This document shows positions 34,600 to 44,016 of a stretch of DNA of 64,000 nt, piece after piece (positions within the stretch are counted from its first letter, which is position 1; each line of letters begins with the position of its first letter). The stretch is from Marinomonas shanghaiensis (GTDB taxonomy: Bacteria; Pseudomonadota; Gammaproteobacteria; Pseudomonadales; Marinomonadaceae), in NCBI RefSeq assembly GCF_003259175.1, contig NZ_QGOK01000013.1, positions 91,202 through 155,201 on the forward strand. Reading direction: 5' to 3'. A program made the position numbers and the translations under genes. The notes beneath the pieces are model-generated. The model was not told the origin of the DNA, did not search any database, and was given only the letters and a program-made list of their open reading frames with translations.

Positions 34600-35358
34600 A
34601 TGAGTAACGACGCGAGCGGTTTAATTGATAGTTTGTTTGAGCGTATTAATATTGCTGAGAAAAACACAGGTGAGCGGGACAAAGAAGCAGAAGCGCAGAT
34701 TAACAAACACCTTGTTGCGAATCCAGCTGCTCCTTATTACATGGCGCAAACTATCATCATGCAAGAAGCCGCGTTAAAGCAACTCAACGCTCGGGTTGAG
34801 GAGTTAGAGCGCAATGCTTCTGCCAAGCCAAGTTCTGGCGGCTTTTTATCTGGGTTGTTTGGTGGTGATCAGCAAACATCACAAAGCAATGCTCAACAAT
34901 CGGCTTATCAAAGCTCGGCGCAACCTCGTTCTGGTTGGGGAAGTGGCAACGGCTCTCAGCAAACGGCTAACCAGTCGCCCAATAATCAAGCGTATAGCCA
35001 GCCACAAAGTAATGGTCGTGGTAGTAGTTTTTTAGGGGGCGCTTTGCAAACGGCCGCTGGGGTCGCGGGTGGCATGGTGGTGGGGAATATGTTGATGAAT
35101 ATGTTTGGTCATCATTCGCAGACAGAAATAGTTGATGTGATTAATGAAACACCTGCCTCTTCGGATGTTGGCCAAGCGGGTTTTGCGCAGACGGGTTTTG
35201 ATCAGTCCGGAGCGGAACTCGATCCTAACCGAGGCTTTGGTCAGGCTGGCTTTGATCAGGCCAATATGGATCAAAGTGATTTGGATTCTGGTGGTTTTGA
35301 GCAGGGCTTTGACGACATGGGTGGTTTTGACGATTTTGGTGACGATGACTTTATTTAG
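34600..35358 (+). CDS. DUF2076 domain protein with Gln/Asn-rich middle and GFDQ-like repeats
   Basis: 252 aa; the start could equally be the GTG one codon earlier. The N-terminal 70 residues are the DUF2076 helical domain (LIDSLFERINIAEKNTGERD, ANPAAPYYMAQTIIMQE). The middle is rich in Gln, Ser and Asn, followed by a Gly/Ala/Met hydrophobic stretch (GGALQTAAGVAGGMVVGNML). The C-terminus repeats short units such as GFDQ, GFGQ and GFEQ and ends in an acidic FDDFGDDDFI. Function unknown; the family is thought to be periplasmic or membrane associated. A strong terminator follows. Confidence 0.75.
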   Translation: MSNDASGLIDSLFERINIAEKNTGERDKEAEAQINKHLVANPAAPYYMAQTIIMQEAALKQLNARVEELERNASAKPSSGGFLSGLFGGDQQTSQSNAQQSAYQSSAQPRSGWGSGNGSQQTANQSPNNQAYSQPQSNGRGSSFLGGALQTAAGVAGGMVVGNMLMNMFGHHSQTEIVDVINETPASSDVGQAGFAQTGFDQSGAELDPNRGFGQAGFDQANMDQSDLDSGGFEQGFDDMGGFDDFGDDDFI

Positions 35359-35376
35359 TCCTTCATTTAAAAAAGC

Positions 35377-35410
35377 AAAACCAGATCGATCTGGTTTCGA
35401 TCTGGTTTTT
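35377..35410. terminator. Terminator between convergent genes
   Basis: AACCAGATCG (35379-35388) pairs with CGATCTGGTT (35398-35407), followed by a T-run. An internal 20-base perfect palindrome (35377-35396) offers a second fold. It serves the DUF2076 gene and possibly the convergent oxidase. Confidence 0.7.
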
Positions 35411-35427
35411 GATTGATTCGCCTATTC

Positions 35428-36783
35428 TTATGTGACTTCAACAAAGCTCATAAAGCCGGTTTTTAGATGCTCTATGATATGACAATGATACATCCAGCGC
35501 CCTGGGTTATCGGCCACTAAGGCAGCAAGGACGGTTTCGTTTTCGCCCAGCAAAACGGTATCCGAATGGAAGGGCGTAATGGCTTTCTTGTTGGATTTTA
35601 AAATCGTGAAAGTATGACCATGTATGTGAATAGGATGGTGATATTGTGTCAAATTCGACAGCTCGAAAATATAGGTTTTACCACGCTCTAATGTGGCAAG
35701 AGGATCTGGAATATGGCCTTTTGACATGCCTTCCCAAGAGCGACGATTCATTGTCCAGAAGTTGTAGTTTACTTCACCATTTTTCTCTATCGGCGTGATG
35801 TTAGCGTTCCATTCAAAAGCAAACTTGATGGTTTGTGCGTTCTCTAAATCGGGTTCAGGAATAGGGTTAAGTGGCAGCTTAGGTAAACGGCGGTCTTTAA
35901 GCTGACTTGCCACTGTTTTGATGGTCACCATAGGTTTGTTCTGGTGTTTAAAGGTGATTGTTTCGCCTACTTGGCTCGGTGCGATCACGCCAAGATCAAG
36001 GCGCATGCCAGGCGCTGTCATATGCTGGGTTAAGGCTACGGGTTCGGCGATTGGGTTACCGTCAATGGCGATGATTTTTGCCGCTGGATCGGTTGAATTT
36101 ATTTGATACATCACGGTGTTATCGACGTTCAAGAAACGTACACGAATCGCTCCACCGGTGGGCACTTCATAAGTTGGGTTAATTTCACCATTGATGGTCA
36201 TGACGCGGCCGGGTGTGCCCATACGAAAAGCATTTTGTGGTGTCGTCAACGCCGTAAAAGAGCCATCGTCTTTGATGTGCCAATTTTTCATGCAAAGCAC
36301 CAGATCTTCATCAAAGTCTGGTTTTTCTGCTTCATCCACAATCAATGCGCCAACCAAGCCTTTCCCCAGTTGCTCGACGCTGTTCATATGTGGGTGATAC
36401 CAAAAAGAACCCGCATCGGGCGGCGTAAATTCATAGTCGAAGGTTTCGCCTGGCATGATGGGGGGTTGGCTTAAAAACGGCACGCCATCCATTGCAATCG
36501 GGATTCTCATACCATGCCAATGAATGGTCGTCGGCTCGTTTAACTTGTTGATCACACGAATACGAACCGGCTGATGTTGTTTGGCGCGAATCACAGGTGC
36601 AGGGTAACCGCCATTAAAGCAAAGCGCAGGCGTACTGCCGCCAGAAACAATGTTTACATCGGCTGGCGCAACGATCAATTCATAGTCGAAACCAGCAGAC
36701 GGCGCAGCAGCAAGAACGACTCTAGGCAGGGTAGTTGTCATGGCGACTAAAAGGCTGGATTTTATAAAATGACGTCGGTTCAA
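35428..36783 (-). CDS. Multicopper oxidase with Tat-type signal
   Basis: 451 aa. The leader MNRRHFIKSSLLVAMTTTLP has the twin-arginine RRHFIK, so it is probably exported folded. All copper motifs are present: HWHGMRI, FWYHPHM, HPIHIHGHTF and MYHCHIIEHLKTGFM. The residue after the last histidine is a methionine-containing axial region, as in CueO/FtsP-like enzymes. It likely oxidises metals (Cu+) or phenolics in the periplasm. No copper efflux genes sit beside it; the next gene upstream is a LysR regulator on the same strand. Confidence 0.88.
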   Translation of the reverse strand: MNRRHFIKSSLLVAMTTTLPRVVLAAAPSAGFDYELIVAPADVNIVSGGSTPALCFNGGYPAPVIRAKQHQPVRIRVINKLNEPTTIHWHGMRIPIAMDGVPFLSQPPIMPGETFDYEFTPPDAGSFWYHPHMNSVEQLGKGLVGALIVDEAEKPDFDEDLVLCMKNWHIKDDGSFTALTTPQNAFRMGTPGRVMTINGEINPTYEVPTGGAIRVRFLNVDNTVMYQINSTDPAAKIIAIDGNPIAEPVALTQHMTAPGMRLDLGVIAPSQVGETITFKHQNKPMVTIKTVASQLKDRRLPKLPLNPIPEPDLENAQTIKFAFEWNANITPIEKNGEVNYNFWTMNRRSWEGMSKGHIPDPLATLERGKTYIFELSNLTQYHHPIHIHGHTFTILKSNKKAITPFHSDTVLLGENETVLAALVADNPGRWMYHCHIIEHLKTGFMSFVEVT

Positions 36784-36821
36784 AACGGTTTTTCCTATGC
36801 ATGCTGTGAATGGTTTGATGG

Positions 36822-37694
36822 TTATTCACCATGATTATTTTGTTTAATCATCTGAGTAAACGCGTCTAAAGCGGGAAATTGACCACCATCATTGCGCCAA
36901 ATAAAGCGGTTTTCAATCGTTACTAACTCTTCGAATTCGTATCCGACTAATCCCATGCCTGATTGATATTGTTCGTAGACGCCTTTTGGCACCAGTGATA
37001 TGCCGCTTCCCGCGCTGACACAGCCAATAATGGTACCGTAGCTGGCGATACTGGTAATGGGCGCTTTTACCTTGTTTTGATTGAGCCAAGTTGCTAGTGC
37101 GGCTCGATATGGGCAAGGTTCCGGCCACATGAATATGGCTTTTCCCTCTATATCCTTCACAGACTTGATGGGATCGGCAGAGGCGGAGGAAATGAGCACC
37201 AAATCTTCATTGAAGAAAGTTGTGTTGTCTAAAAAGGGGCGATCAATATTAACGGCGACAATGGCGCCATCCAGTCTGTGATGCTGTATATCGTCTACAA
37301 GTTGTGACCAAGTGCCTGTTTTAAACTGCAGCTCGACGTTTGGATATTGCGCGTGAAACTTTGTCAGCATCGGCGGTAAACGACTGGTTGCTGAGGATTC
37401 AATGGCGCCAATGCGCAGTGGGCCAGAGGGTTCAGATGTTGGATCAACGGCTCGTTTGGCTTCTTCTGTTAGCGCTAAAATCTTCTCTGCATAAGTGAGA
37501 AATACTTCCCCAGCGGGCGTAATGCACAGGCCACGCCCTTGTCGGTAAAACAGCGATACCTTTAACTCCGCTTCAAGTGCCTTAATTCTCGCGGTCACAT
37601 TTGAGGGAACGCAGTGTAATGCAACGGATGCTTGCGCAACACTGCCAAGATTGGCGACTGTTTTGAACATTCGAATTTGAGCGAGTTCCATCAT
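36822..37694 (-). CDS. LysR-family regulator
   Basis: 290 aa. HTH at MFKTVANLGSVAQASVALHC with VPSNVTARIKALEAELKVSL, and an effector domain (GPLRIGAIESSATSRLPPML). It is divergent from the EamA transporter across 108 bases. That pair is typical of a LysR protein controlling an exporter such as YbhF or RhtA-like genes, so the transporter is its probable target. Confidence 0.87.
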   Translation of the reverse strand: MMELAQIRMFKTVANLGSVAQASVALHCVPSNVTARIKALEAELKVSLFYRQGRGLCITPAGEVFLTYAEKILALTEEAKRAVDPTSEPSGPLRIGAIESSATSRLPPMLTKFHAQYPNVELQFKTGTWSQLVDDIQHHRLDGAIVAVNIDRPFLDNTTFFNEDLVLISSASADPIKSVKDIEGKAIFMWPEPCPYRAALATWLNQNKVKAPITSIASYGTIIGCVSAGSGISLVPKGVYEQYQSGMGLVGYEFEELVTIENRFIWRNDGGQFPALDAFTQMIKQNNHGE

Positions 37695-37802
37695 TCATTC
37701 CAAGTGAATACTGACCTCAGTATTCGTTAATTGTCGTATTGCGCCTTTCTCCTAATACTAACTCCTTCTTAGACAGTGAGTGAATGCAAAATAGGATGAT
37801 GT

Positions 37803-38681
37803 ATGAAAAAAGTGAAGATGAAGGCCAAGGGGAAGTTGGTGACTGCTGCGATGTTTGTGGTGCTGTGTTGGGCGTATTCCCCCATTGGTGTTCATATTGG
37901 TCTTGTGTCTTATTCGCCTGGTCAGTTAGCACTATTACGTTTTATCGTCGCCTCGCTTTTTATGGCCATGGTGGCGATGTTTCTGGGAGTACAAATGCCC
38001 AAAGTGAAGGATATTCCTTTGTTGTTTACGCTTGGTTTTTTTGCCGTGGCCTTGCATCACATTGCATTAAATTTTGGTCAGCGTGGTATGAGTGCAGGGG
38101 CGGCAAGTGTGCTGGCGCAATCGACGCCGATTTTCACTGTGATTATTACTCGTTGTGTTTTACAGGAGCGGACTACTGTCTGGCGATGGTGTTGTGTATT
38201 GGGCGGCATGATAGGTGCGCTGATCGTGGTGATGGGCGACAAAGGCCTCGGCAATTTTAGCCTAAATGGGTTATTAATTCTGGTGGCGGCTTGTTCATGG
38301 AGTGTGTATTTCATTCTGCAAAAACGTTATTCGCAGCGTTACAGCACTTTAACCATGGTGTGTTATACGGTGTGGACAGGCACAGTGGTTTTGCTGGTAT
38401 TTTCTCCCGGTTTGTTGACCTCGATGTTGAATTCTAGTGCTCTGGTGAGTTTGGCTGTACTGCTGTTGGGCATTTTTCCGAGCGCCTTAGCGTATGTGGC
38501 TTGGGCTTATGTGTTGTCGTACTCAGAGGTCAGTAAAGTATCCATTGTGTTGTATTTGATTCCACCAACCGCCATGGTCATGGCGGCGTTTATTTTAGGG
38601 GAGTCGCCTTCTGTTCTGGTGCTGCTGGGCGGTGGCATGGTGATTCTGAGCGTATTGGCAATGAGTTTGGAAAAGCCTTGA
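37803..38681 (+). CDS. EamA/DMT-family transporter
   Basis: 292 aa, ten predicted membrane segments in two EamA repeats (SPGQLALLRFIVASLFMAMV; SKVSIVLYLIPPTAMVMAAF). Family members export amino acids, metabolites or drugs. The substrate cannot be read from sequence. A leading Lys-rich stretch (MKKVKMKAKGK) precedes the first helix. Partner of the divergent LysR gene. Confidence 0.85.
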   Translation: MKKVKMKAKGKLVTAAMFVVLCWAYSPIGVHIGLVSYSPGQLALLRFIVASLFMAMVAMFLGVQMPKVKDIPLLFTLGFFAVALHHIALNFGQRGMSAGAASVLAQSTPIFTVIITRCVLQERTTVWRWCCVLGGMIGALIVVMGDKGLGNFSLNGLLILVAACSWSVYFILQKRYSQRYSTLTMVCYTVWTGTVVLLVFSPGLLTSMLNSSALVSLAVLLLGIFPSALAYVAWAYVLSYSEVSKVSIVLYLIPPTAMVMAAFILGESPSVLVLLGGGMVILSVLAMSLEKP

Positions 38682-38700
38682 GCACTATTTATAACCATCA

Positions 38701-40536
38701 TTATTTATAACCTTGCGCTTGTAAGGTAAACAAGTGCGCGTATTGGCCTTGTTGAGCCAGTAGTGACTCGTGTGTACCGCGCTCTTTGATTTGCCCATGT
38801 TCCATGACGATGATCTCGTGTGCGAGACGCACAGTAGAGAATCGATGGGAAATCAGTATCGCCATTTTGTGCTTGGTGTGTTCTTGAAAGTGTTGGAAAA
38901 TATTGGCTTCGGCCTGAGCATCCATTGCCGCAGTTGGTTCATCTAATACCAAAATATCCGCGTCTTCGCGCATGAAGGCGCGCGCCAAGGCGATTTTTTG
39001 CCACTGCCCGCCAGACAATTCTTGTCCGCCACGGAACCAGCGGCCCAGTTGGGTTTGGTAGCCTTGTTCCAGTTCATCAATAAAGTCGGTAGCCTTGCCA
39101 AGTTCGGCGGCTTTTTTCCAACCGGTTTGATCGTTAAATCGGTCGTTGTCGCCAGCACCGATGTTTTCTCCGACAATAAATTGATAGCGCACAAAGTCTT
39201 GGAATATCACGCCAACACGTTTTAGCAGTGCACTTTCTTCCCATTCCAATAAGTTTAAACCGTCTAACAAAATGCGTCCTTGAGTTGGGTTATAAAGACG
39301 CGTGAGTAGTTTGATTAGGGTGGTTTTGCCTGAGCCATTTTCACCGACAATTGCCAGACTCTGGCCGGGGCGAATATGGAGGTTGATGTTGGCAAGTGCA
39401 GGTCTTTCGTTACCTGGATATTGGAAAGAGACGTCTTCGAAACGAATGCCATCGTTTGGAATGGGACCCGAAGAAAGACCAGCAGTAGAAAGCGGTGTTT
39501 CTTGTTCTAAATATTCGTAGAGATTGGATAGGTATAAGTTGTCTTCGTACATGCCGCTGATGGCGGTGAGTGAGGCGGAGACCGAGCTCTGGCCTTGTTT
39601 GAACAGAAGCAAATACATGGTCATTTGACCCAAGGTGATCGCGCCAATAATGGTGTCGCTGACGATCCAAGCGTAAGCCCCATAAAACACCAGGGTGCTG
39701 ATAACGCCAAGGGCGAATCCCCAGCTTTCACGGCGTAAAATCAGTCGTTTGCTTTCTCTGAATAGCTTGATGAATATTTCGGTGTAGCGATGTAAAAAAC
39801 GCTCGCCTAATTGGTACAAGCGAACTTCTTTAATGTTGTCTTCCCGAGCTAATAAGGTTTCTAAATAGTTTTGCTGACGGACTTCTGGTGAGCGCCAACG
39901 AAACATCAAAAAGGCATCGCCAGAAAACTTGGCTTCAGCGATAAAGGAAGGCAAAGCGCCACAGACCAATAGGACCAACGCCCAGGGTGAAAAATGCCAC
40001 AGCAAGACTGCAAAGCTGGATAAGGTGATGGCATTTTGCAGCAAGGCAAAGGTTTTATTCACCAGAGCAAGTGGGCGGCTGGAGGCCTCACGACGGGCAC
40101 GAACCAGTTTGTCGTAAAACTCAGAATCTTCAAAATGTGAGAGTGTTAGGCTTTGGGCTTTTTCTAATATCAGCAGGTTGACCTTTTGACCTAATAAGCC
40201 TTGTAAAATGGCTTGCTGCGCGGTCAATGCACGCTGCGCGGCGGCAATGACCAAGACCAAAAGACCTTCTAATAAGACATAGCTAAGAGCGGCTTGATAA
40301 TGCAGAACTTGGTCTTGTTTGTAGCTTTCCATTGCAGCCACGACGGCATCGACGATCAATTGTCCCACATACGCCATGGCGGCTGGTGTGACGCCAGCAA
40401 TCAGTGTTGCCAACGCCAAACCTATGGTTAACGCTGGGGACGTTTTCCATACCAAGTCGATGGCGCGACGGCTATAACGAAACACGCCTAACATGTTCTT
40501 ATCGACGGTATTTTGAGGGGAATCAGCGGGTTTCAT
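38701..40536 (-). CDS. ABC exporter, fused membrane and ATPase domains
   Basis: 611 aa half-transporter. Six membrane helices occupy about residues 35-330. The ATPase domain has Walker A GENGSGKTTLIKLL, signature ELSGGQWQKIALARA, Walker B ILVLDEPTAAMDAQ and the His loop SHRFSTVR. It would work as a homodimer exporting a lipid, peptide or drug; no processing enzyme or precursor peptide gene is adjacent. Convergent with the EamA gene, 19 bases away. Confidence 0.88.
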   Translation of the reverse strand: MKPADSPQNTVDKNMLGVFRYSRRAIDLVWKTSPALTIGLALATLIAGVTPAAMAYVGQLIVDAVVAAMESYKQDQVLHYQAALSYVLLEGLLVLVIAAAQRALTAQQAILQGLLGQKVNLLILEKAQSLTLSHFEDSEFYDKLVRARREASSRPLALVNKTFALLQNAITLSSFAVLLWHFSPWALVLLVCGALPSFIAEAKFSGDAFLMFRWRSPEVRQQNYLETLLAREDNIKEVRLYQLGERFLHRYTEIFIKLFRESKRLILRRESWGFALGVISTLVFYGAYAWIVSDTIIGAITLGQMTMYLLLFKQGQSSVSASLTAISGMYEDNLYLSNLYEYLEQETPLSTAGLSSGPIPNDGIRFEDVSFQYPGNERPALANINLHIRPGQSLAIVGENGSGKTTLIKLLTRLYNPTQGRILLDGLNLLEWEESALLKRVGVIFQDFVRYQFIVGENIGAGDNDRFNDQTGWKKAAELGKATDFIDELEQGYQTQLGRWFRGGQELSGGQWQKIALARAFMREDADILVLDEPTAAMDAQAEANIFQHFQEHTKHKMAILISHRFSTVRLAHEIIVMEHGQIKERGTHESLLAQQGQYAHLFTLQAQGYK

Positions 40537-40729
40537 TAAAGATCCTAGACGTCAGGAAATAAATACAGAAGAAAGAATAGTATAAGCCATTCTGTAATGG
40601 TTTCATCCATTAAAAAAAACGACCCTTAGTGCTTGATAAGATGATTTCTCGGGTTTTGATCGTTTGGCTATAGTGAAAGTCTGTGGAATTGGTACTGGCT
40701 GTTTAGTCGTTAAAAGTGAGAGATGTGTA

Positions 40730-41980
40730 ATGAACAATAAAATGGCGAAGTCTGCGCTTGATCAAGCTGGAAGTGGAACCCGTTCGGTATGGAGTGGTGA
40801 GCAAGTGAAGCATCCTTACCGTGCTACGCAAATGCCGATCGTCGCCAGTGCGGCGTATGGCTACCAAGATATCGACGAATGGTATGACGTTGCGTTGGGA
40901 GCTGCCCACGGTTTTATTTATAGCCGTATGAGCAATCCTACAGTGGAAACCTTAGAAGCAAAGATTTGCGGCCTAGAAAACGCTGAGTCGGCGGTGGCTT
41001 TTAGCACGGGCATGGCGGCCATCAGCAGTGTGCTTTATACCTTTTTATCTAATGGTTGCCGTGTGGTATCGACGAAAGACAGTTACGGCGGCACCAATAA
41101 AGTCTTTGAAGAATTTTTACCGCGCATGGGCGTGAGTGTGGCGCTGTGTGAAACGCACAGTCATGAGCAAATTGAAGATGAAATTGCCAAAGGCTGTGAT
41201 GTTTTGTATTTGGAAACACCAACCAATCCGACCTTGAAAATTGTCGATGTAAAACGTCTTGTCGCGGCCGCTAAAAAAGCGGGAGCCTTGGTGATGGCCG
41301 ACAACACGTTTGCAACACCCTTGAATCAAAGTCCTTTGGCCTTGGGAGTGGACATTGTTATACATAGTGCGACTAAGTTTTTGAGTGGGCATGCGGATGC
41401 TATGGGCGGTTTGGTGTGTGGTTCTGAGGCGCTCATGGCAAAGGTTCGTCATTATCGAGAGATTAATGGCGCGTCATTGGATCCGTTTTCGGCCTATTTG
41501 ATTATTCGCGGTATGAAAACCTTGGCCCTACGGATTCGTCAGCAACAAAGCAGTGCACAAGCCATTGCGCAATATTTATTGACGGAACCTTTGGTTGAAG
41601 CGGTGAACTATCCAGGTCTGCCAAGTCATCCGAATCATGCGATTGCCTGTGAGCAAATGCGAGGTTTTGGGGCGATGGTGAGTTTTGTTCTGGTCGGTGG
41701 TATGGATACGGTGAAGATCTTATTGCCGCAATTACAGTACGCGCATTGCGCGGGTAACTTGGGCGCGGTCGAAACCATTTATGGACCAGCTAGAACCACC
41801 AGTCATGTGGAAAATACATTGGAAGAACGTTTGGCACTGGGGATTTCAGAAGGTTTAGTGCGGATATCTGTGGGGATTGAAGACACTGACGATTTGATTG
41901 CGGATCTAATGCAAGCGTTTGAACGAGTTAGAGCGCTTTCGTGTGACAACACAGACCAGGTTTCATGCTGTACAAAATGA
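40730..41980 (+). CDS. Cys/Met-metabolism PLP enzyme (cystathionine gamma-synthase / methionine gamma-lyase family)
   Basis: 416 aa, fold-type I PLP enzyme. PLP lysine in IHSATKFLSGHADAMGG, phosphate-binding AVAFSTGMAAIS, YSRMSNPTVETLEAKI and the ADNTFATPLNQSPLALG segment are intact. The family covers trans-sulfuration synthases and gamma-lyases, and the sequence alone does not decide. The ATG at 40730 follows GTGAGAG and is preferred over the upstream in-frame start. It precedes, but is not tightly joined to, an amino-acid ABC transporter (140 bases), so a link to sulfur amino acids is possible. Confidence 0.83.
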   Translation: MNNKMAKSALDQAGSGTRSVWSGEQVKHPYRATQMPIVASAAYGYQDIDEWYDVALGAAHGFIYSRMSNPTVETLEAKICGLENAESAVAFSTGMAAISSVLYTFLSNGCRVVSTKDSYGGTNKVFEEFLPRMGVSVALCETHSHEQIEDEIAKGCDVLYLETPTNPTLKIVDVKRLVAAAKKAGALVMADNTFATPLNQSPLALGVDIVIHSATKFLSGHADAMGGLVCGSEALMAKVRHYREINGASLDPFSAYLIIRGMKTLALRIRQQQSSAQAIAQYLLTEPLVEAVNYPGLPSHPNHAIACEQMRGFGAMVSFVLVGGMDTVKILLPQLQYAHCAGNLGAVETIYGPARTTSHVENTLEERLALGISEGLVRISVGIEDTDDLIADLMQAFERVRALSCDNTDQVSCCTK

Positions 41981-42120
41981 AAAAAACGGGGGAGTACATT
42001 AGTGTTTCACTAGGGACTGTTAGTGGCAACTCCTGTATTATGCGCCGCTATGAAATGGCATTAAGATCAGATACGTAAATAACTTAGGGTTCGTTTTTAC
42101 ATAAACTGGGGACATCAAAT

Positions 42121-42927
42121 ATGAAGAAATTAGTGATCGCTGCGGTGGCTTTGTGCAGTGCAACATTGGCATCAGCGTCGGATAATGCGTTGTGGGAAAA
42201 ATCCACACTGAATGAAATTTTAAATCGTGGCGAGCTTCAAGTTTGTGCTGAAGCGGGCTACATGCCGTTTGATATGCGTGATAAAAGTGGCAATATCGTA
42301 GGCTTTGACGTGGACATTGCCAAGTCTATGGCAAAGGCCATGGGCGTCAAAATTGACATTCGTAATACGGCTTGGGATGGCATCATTCCGGCGTTATTAA
42401 CGGCCAAGTGCGATATCATTATTTCAGGTATGACGATTACGCCAGAGCGTAACTTGAAAGTGAACTTTACTGATCCTTACATTGTAGTTGGTCAAACAAT
42501 TTTGTTGAGTCCTAAGTTGGAAGGGAAAGTTAAGAGTTACAGAGACCTTAACGACGCCAAATATACTGTCGCAACAAAGTTAGGCGCGACGTCTGACTAT
42601 GCTGTAAAAAGATACATGAGCAAAGCCAAGTTGAATCTGTTTGAAACGGAATCTGAAGCCGCATTAGAAGTGGTAAATGGCAATGCCGATGCGTTTGTGT
42701 ATGACTTGCCATATAACGCGATTTACGCCGCACAAAGTAAGGGTAAGGTATTACATTTAGACGAATCCTTCACTTTTGAACCGCTTGGCTTTGCGATTCG
42801 TAAGGGCGATCCAGACTTTATGAATTTCTTGAATAACTACCTTGCTCAGATTAAAGGCGATGGTACTTATGACAAGATTTATCAAAAATGGTTTGAAGGT
42901 GACGCTTGGTTGAGCACCATTCAGTAA
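42121..42927 (+). CDS. Polar amino-acid ABC transporter binding protein
   Basis: 268 aa. Signal peptide MKKLVIAAVALCSATLASAS. The mature protein is a type 3 extracellular solute-binding domain (GELQVCAEAGYMPFDMRDKS, VGFDVDIAKSMAKAMGVKID, DIIISGMTITPERNLKVNFT). The RNLKVNFT and DAFVYDLPYN regions are where the alpha-amino/carboxyl group is held in relatives. Exact amino acid unknown. GGGGAC lies before the ATG. A strong terminator-like hairpin separates it from the permease, which should keep the binding protein in excess. Confidence 0.9.
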   Translation: MKKLVIAAVALCSATLASASDNALWEKSTLNEILNRGELQVCAEAGYMPFDMRDKSGNIVGFDVDIAKSMAKAMGVKIDIRNTAWDGIIPALLTAKCDIIISGMTITPERNLKVNFTDPYIVVGQTILLSPKLEGKVKSYRDLNDAKYTVATKLGATSDYAVKRYMSKAKLNLFETESEAALEVVNGNADAFVYDLPYNAIYAAQSKGKVLHLDESFTFEPLGFAIRKGDPDFMNFLNNYLAQIKGDGTYDKIYQKWFEGDAWLSTIQ

Positions 42928-42941
42928 CATGGAAAACACAC

Positions 42942-42971
42942 AAAAAGTGGCGCTATATAGCGCCACTTTTT
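42942..42971 (+). terminator. Perfect 30-base palindrome between binding protein and permease
   Basis: The 15-base arm AAAAAGTGGCGCTAT (42942-42956) is followed directly by its perfect complement, ending in five Ts. It is a strong terminator or attenuator inside an otherwise single transport operon. Confidence 0.85.
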
Positions 42972-43068
42972 GTGCATTCTTACTTGAGAAAATCTTTTCA
43001 CGACCGCGCATATGACCGTGTGAATAGGTTTCTTTGAGTTAAAAAATACAACGGGGAATTTCTCATTG

Positions 43069-44016
43069 ATGGAAAAACAATCTCATCTGCTTTTGTGGAA
43101 AGCGGTCTTTGTTCTAATCATCATAGGATTAGGCTTTGGCATTTATGCTGGCAGCAAAAGTATTGACTACACTTGGCGCTGGGAGCGTATCCCTCAGTAC
43201 ATCATTAACACCGAAGCAACAACGGTTAGAGCCCCCTTTGACGGCACAGCTACCATTGAAAAAGGCAATAGGTTAGTGGTGACTTCTGATTACGGCGATG
43301 ACCCGTTAGTGATTAAAAAGTTTGATAATCTGCTGGTTGGTCATGGCGATTTGGTGTTTGAGGGGGATCCTCTAGTAGAAGTCGAAAACTGGAATATTGG
43401 TCCATTGACTTGGGGGCTGGTGATGACATTGCAGTTGTCTGTGGTGTCTTTGGTGTTTGCTGTGGTGATCGGTCTATTTGCAGGACTGGCCCGTATCTCG
43501 TCTAACCCCGCGTTACGTTATTTATCCATTACTTACATTGAACTGATTCGTGGTACGCCCTTATTGGTGCAGATTTTTATCTTCTATTTTTTTATCGGCA
43601 CGGTATTGGATTTAGACCGCTTTACCGCAGGTGTCGCGGCGTTATCGGTGTTTACTGGCGCTTATATCGCTGAAATCGTGCGTTCTGGTATTCAATCTAT
43701 CAGTCCTGGGCAAATGGAAGCCGCGCGAAGTCTAGGGATGAATTACGTTCAGGCGATGGTCAATGTTATTTTGCCGCAGGCGTTTAAACGAACTTTACCG
43801 CCGATGGCTGGACAATTTATTAACCTGATCAAAGACTCGTCTCTGGTGTCGGTCATTTCCATCACAGATCTGACCAAAGCGGGTCGGGAAGTAGTGAGTT
43901 CGACGTTTGCACCTTTTGAAGTGTGGTTCGCGGTGGCGCTGATGTATTTAGTGTTAACCGGAGCTTTGTCTTGGGCCATTCAACGTCTTGAAAAGAGGTT
44001 ATCTGCCAGTGACTAA
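43069..44016 (+). CDS. Amino-acid ABC transporter permease with extra N-terminal domain
   Basis: 315 aa, about 90 longer than a plain HisM/GlnP permease. A first membrane helix ([19 protein letters not shown]) is followed by about 60 hydrophilic residues (about 50-108), starting [20 protein letters not shown]. These look like a small beta, half-barrel or lipoyl-like domain. The normal permease then begins ([20 protein letters not shown]) with the EAA loop region [20 protein letters not shown]. The extra part would face the periplasm, where it could help dock the binding protein. ATG at 43069 is chosen over the TTG just before. Confidence 0.9.
   Translation: MEKQSHLLLWKAVFVLIIIGLGFGIYAGSKSIDYTWRWERIPQYIINTEATTVRAPFDGTATIEKGNRLVVTSDYGDDPLVIKKFDNLLVGHGDLVFEGDPLVEVENWNIGPLTWGLVMTLQLSVVSLVFAVVIGLFAGLARISSNPALRYLSITYIELIRGTPLLVQIFIFYFFIGTVLDLDRFTAGVAALSVFTGAYIAEIVRSGIQSISPGQMEAARSLGMNYVQAMVNVILPQAFKRTLPPMAGQFINLIKDSSLVSVISITDLTKAGREVVSSTFAPFEVWFAVALMYLVLTGALSWAIQRLEKRLSASD

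Noticed and set aside
38685..38712. Direct repeat ATTTATAACC between EamA and ABC exporter genes
   Set aside because: Ten bases, AT-rich, partly in coding sequence; likely chance.
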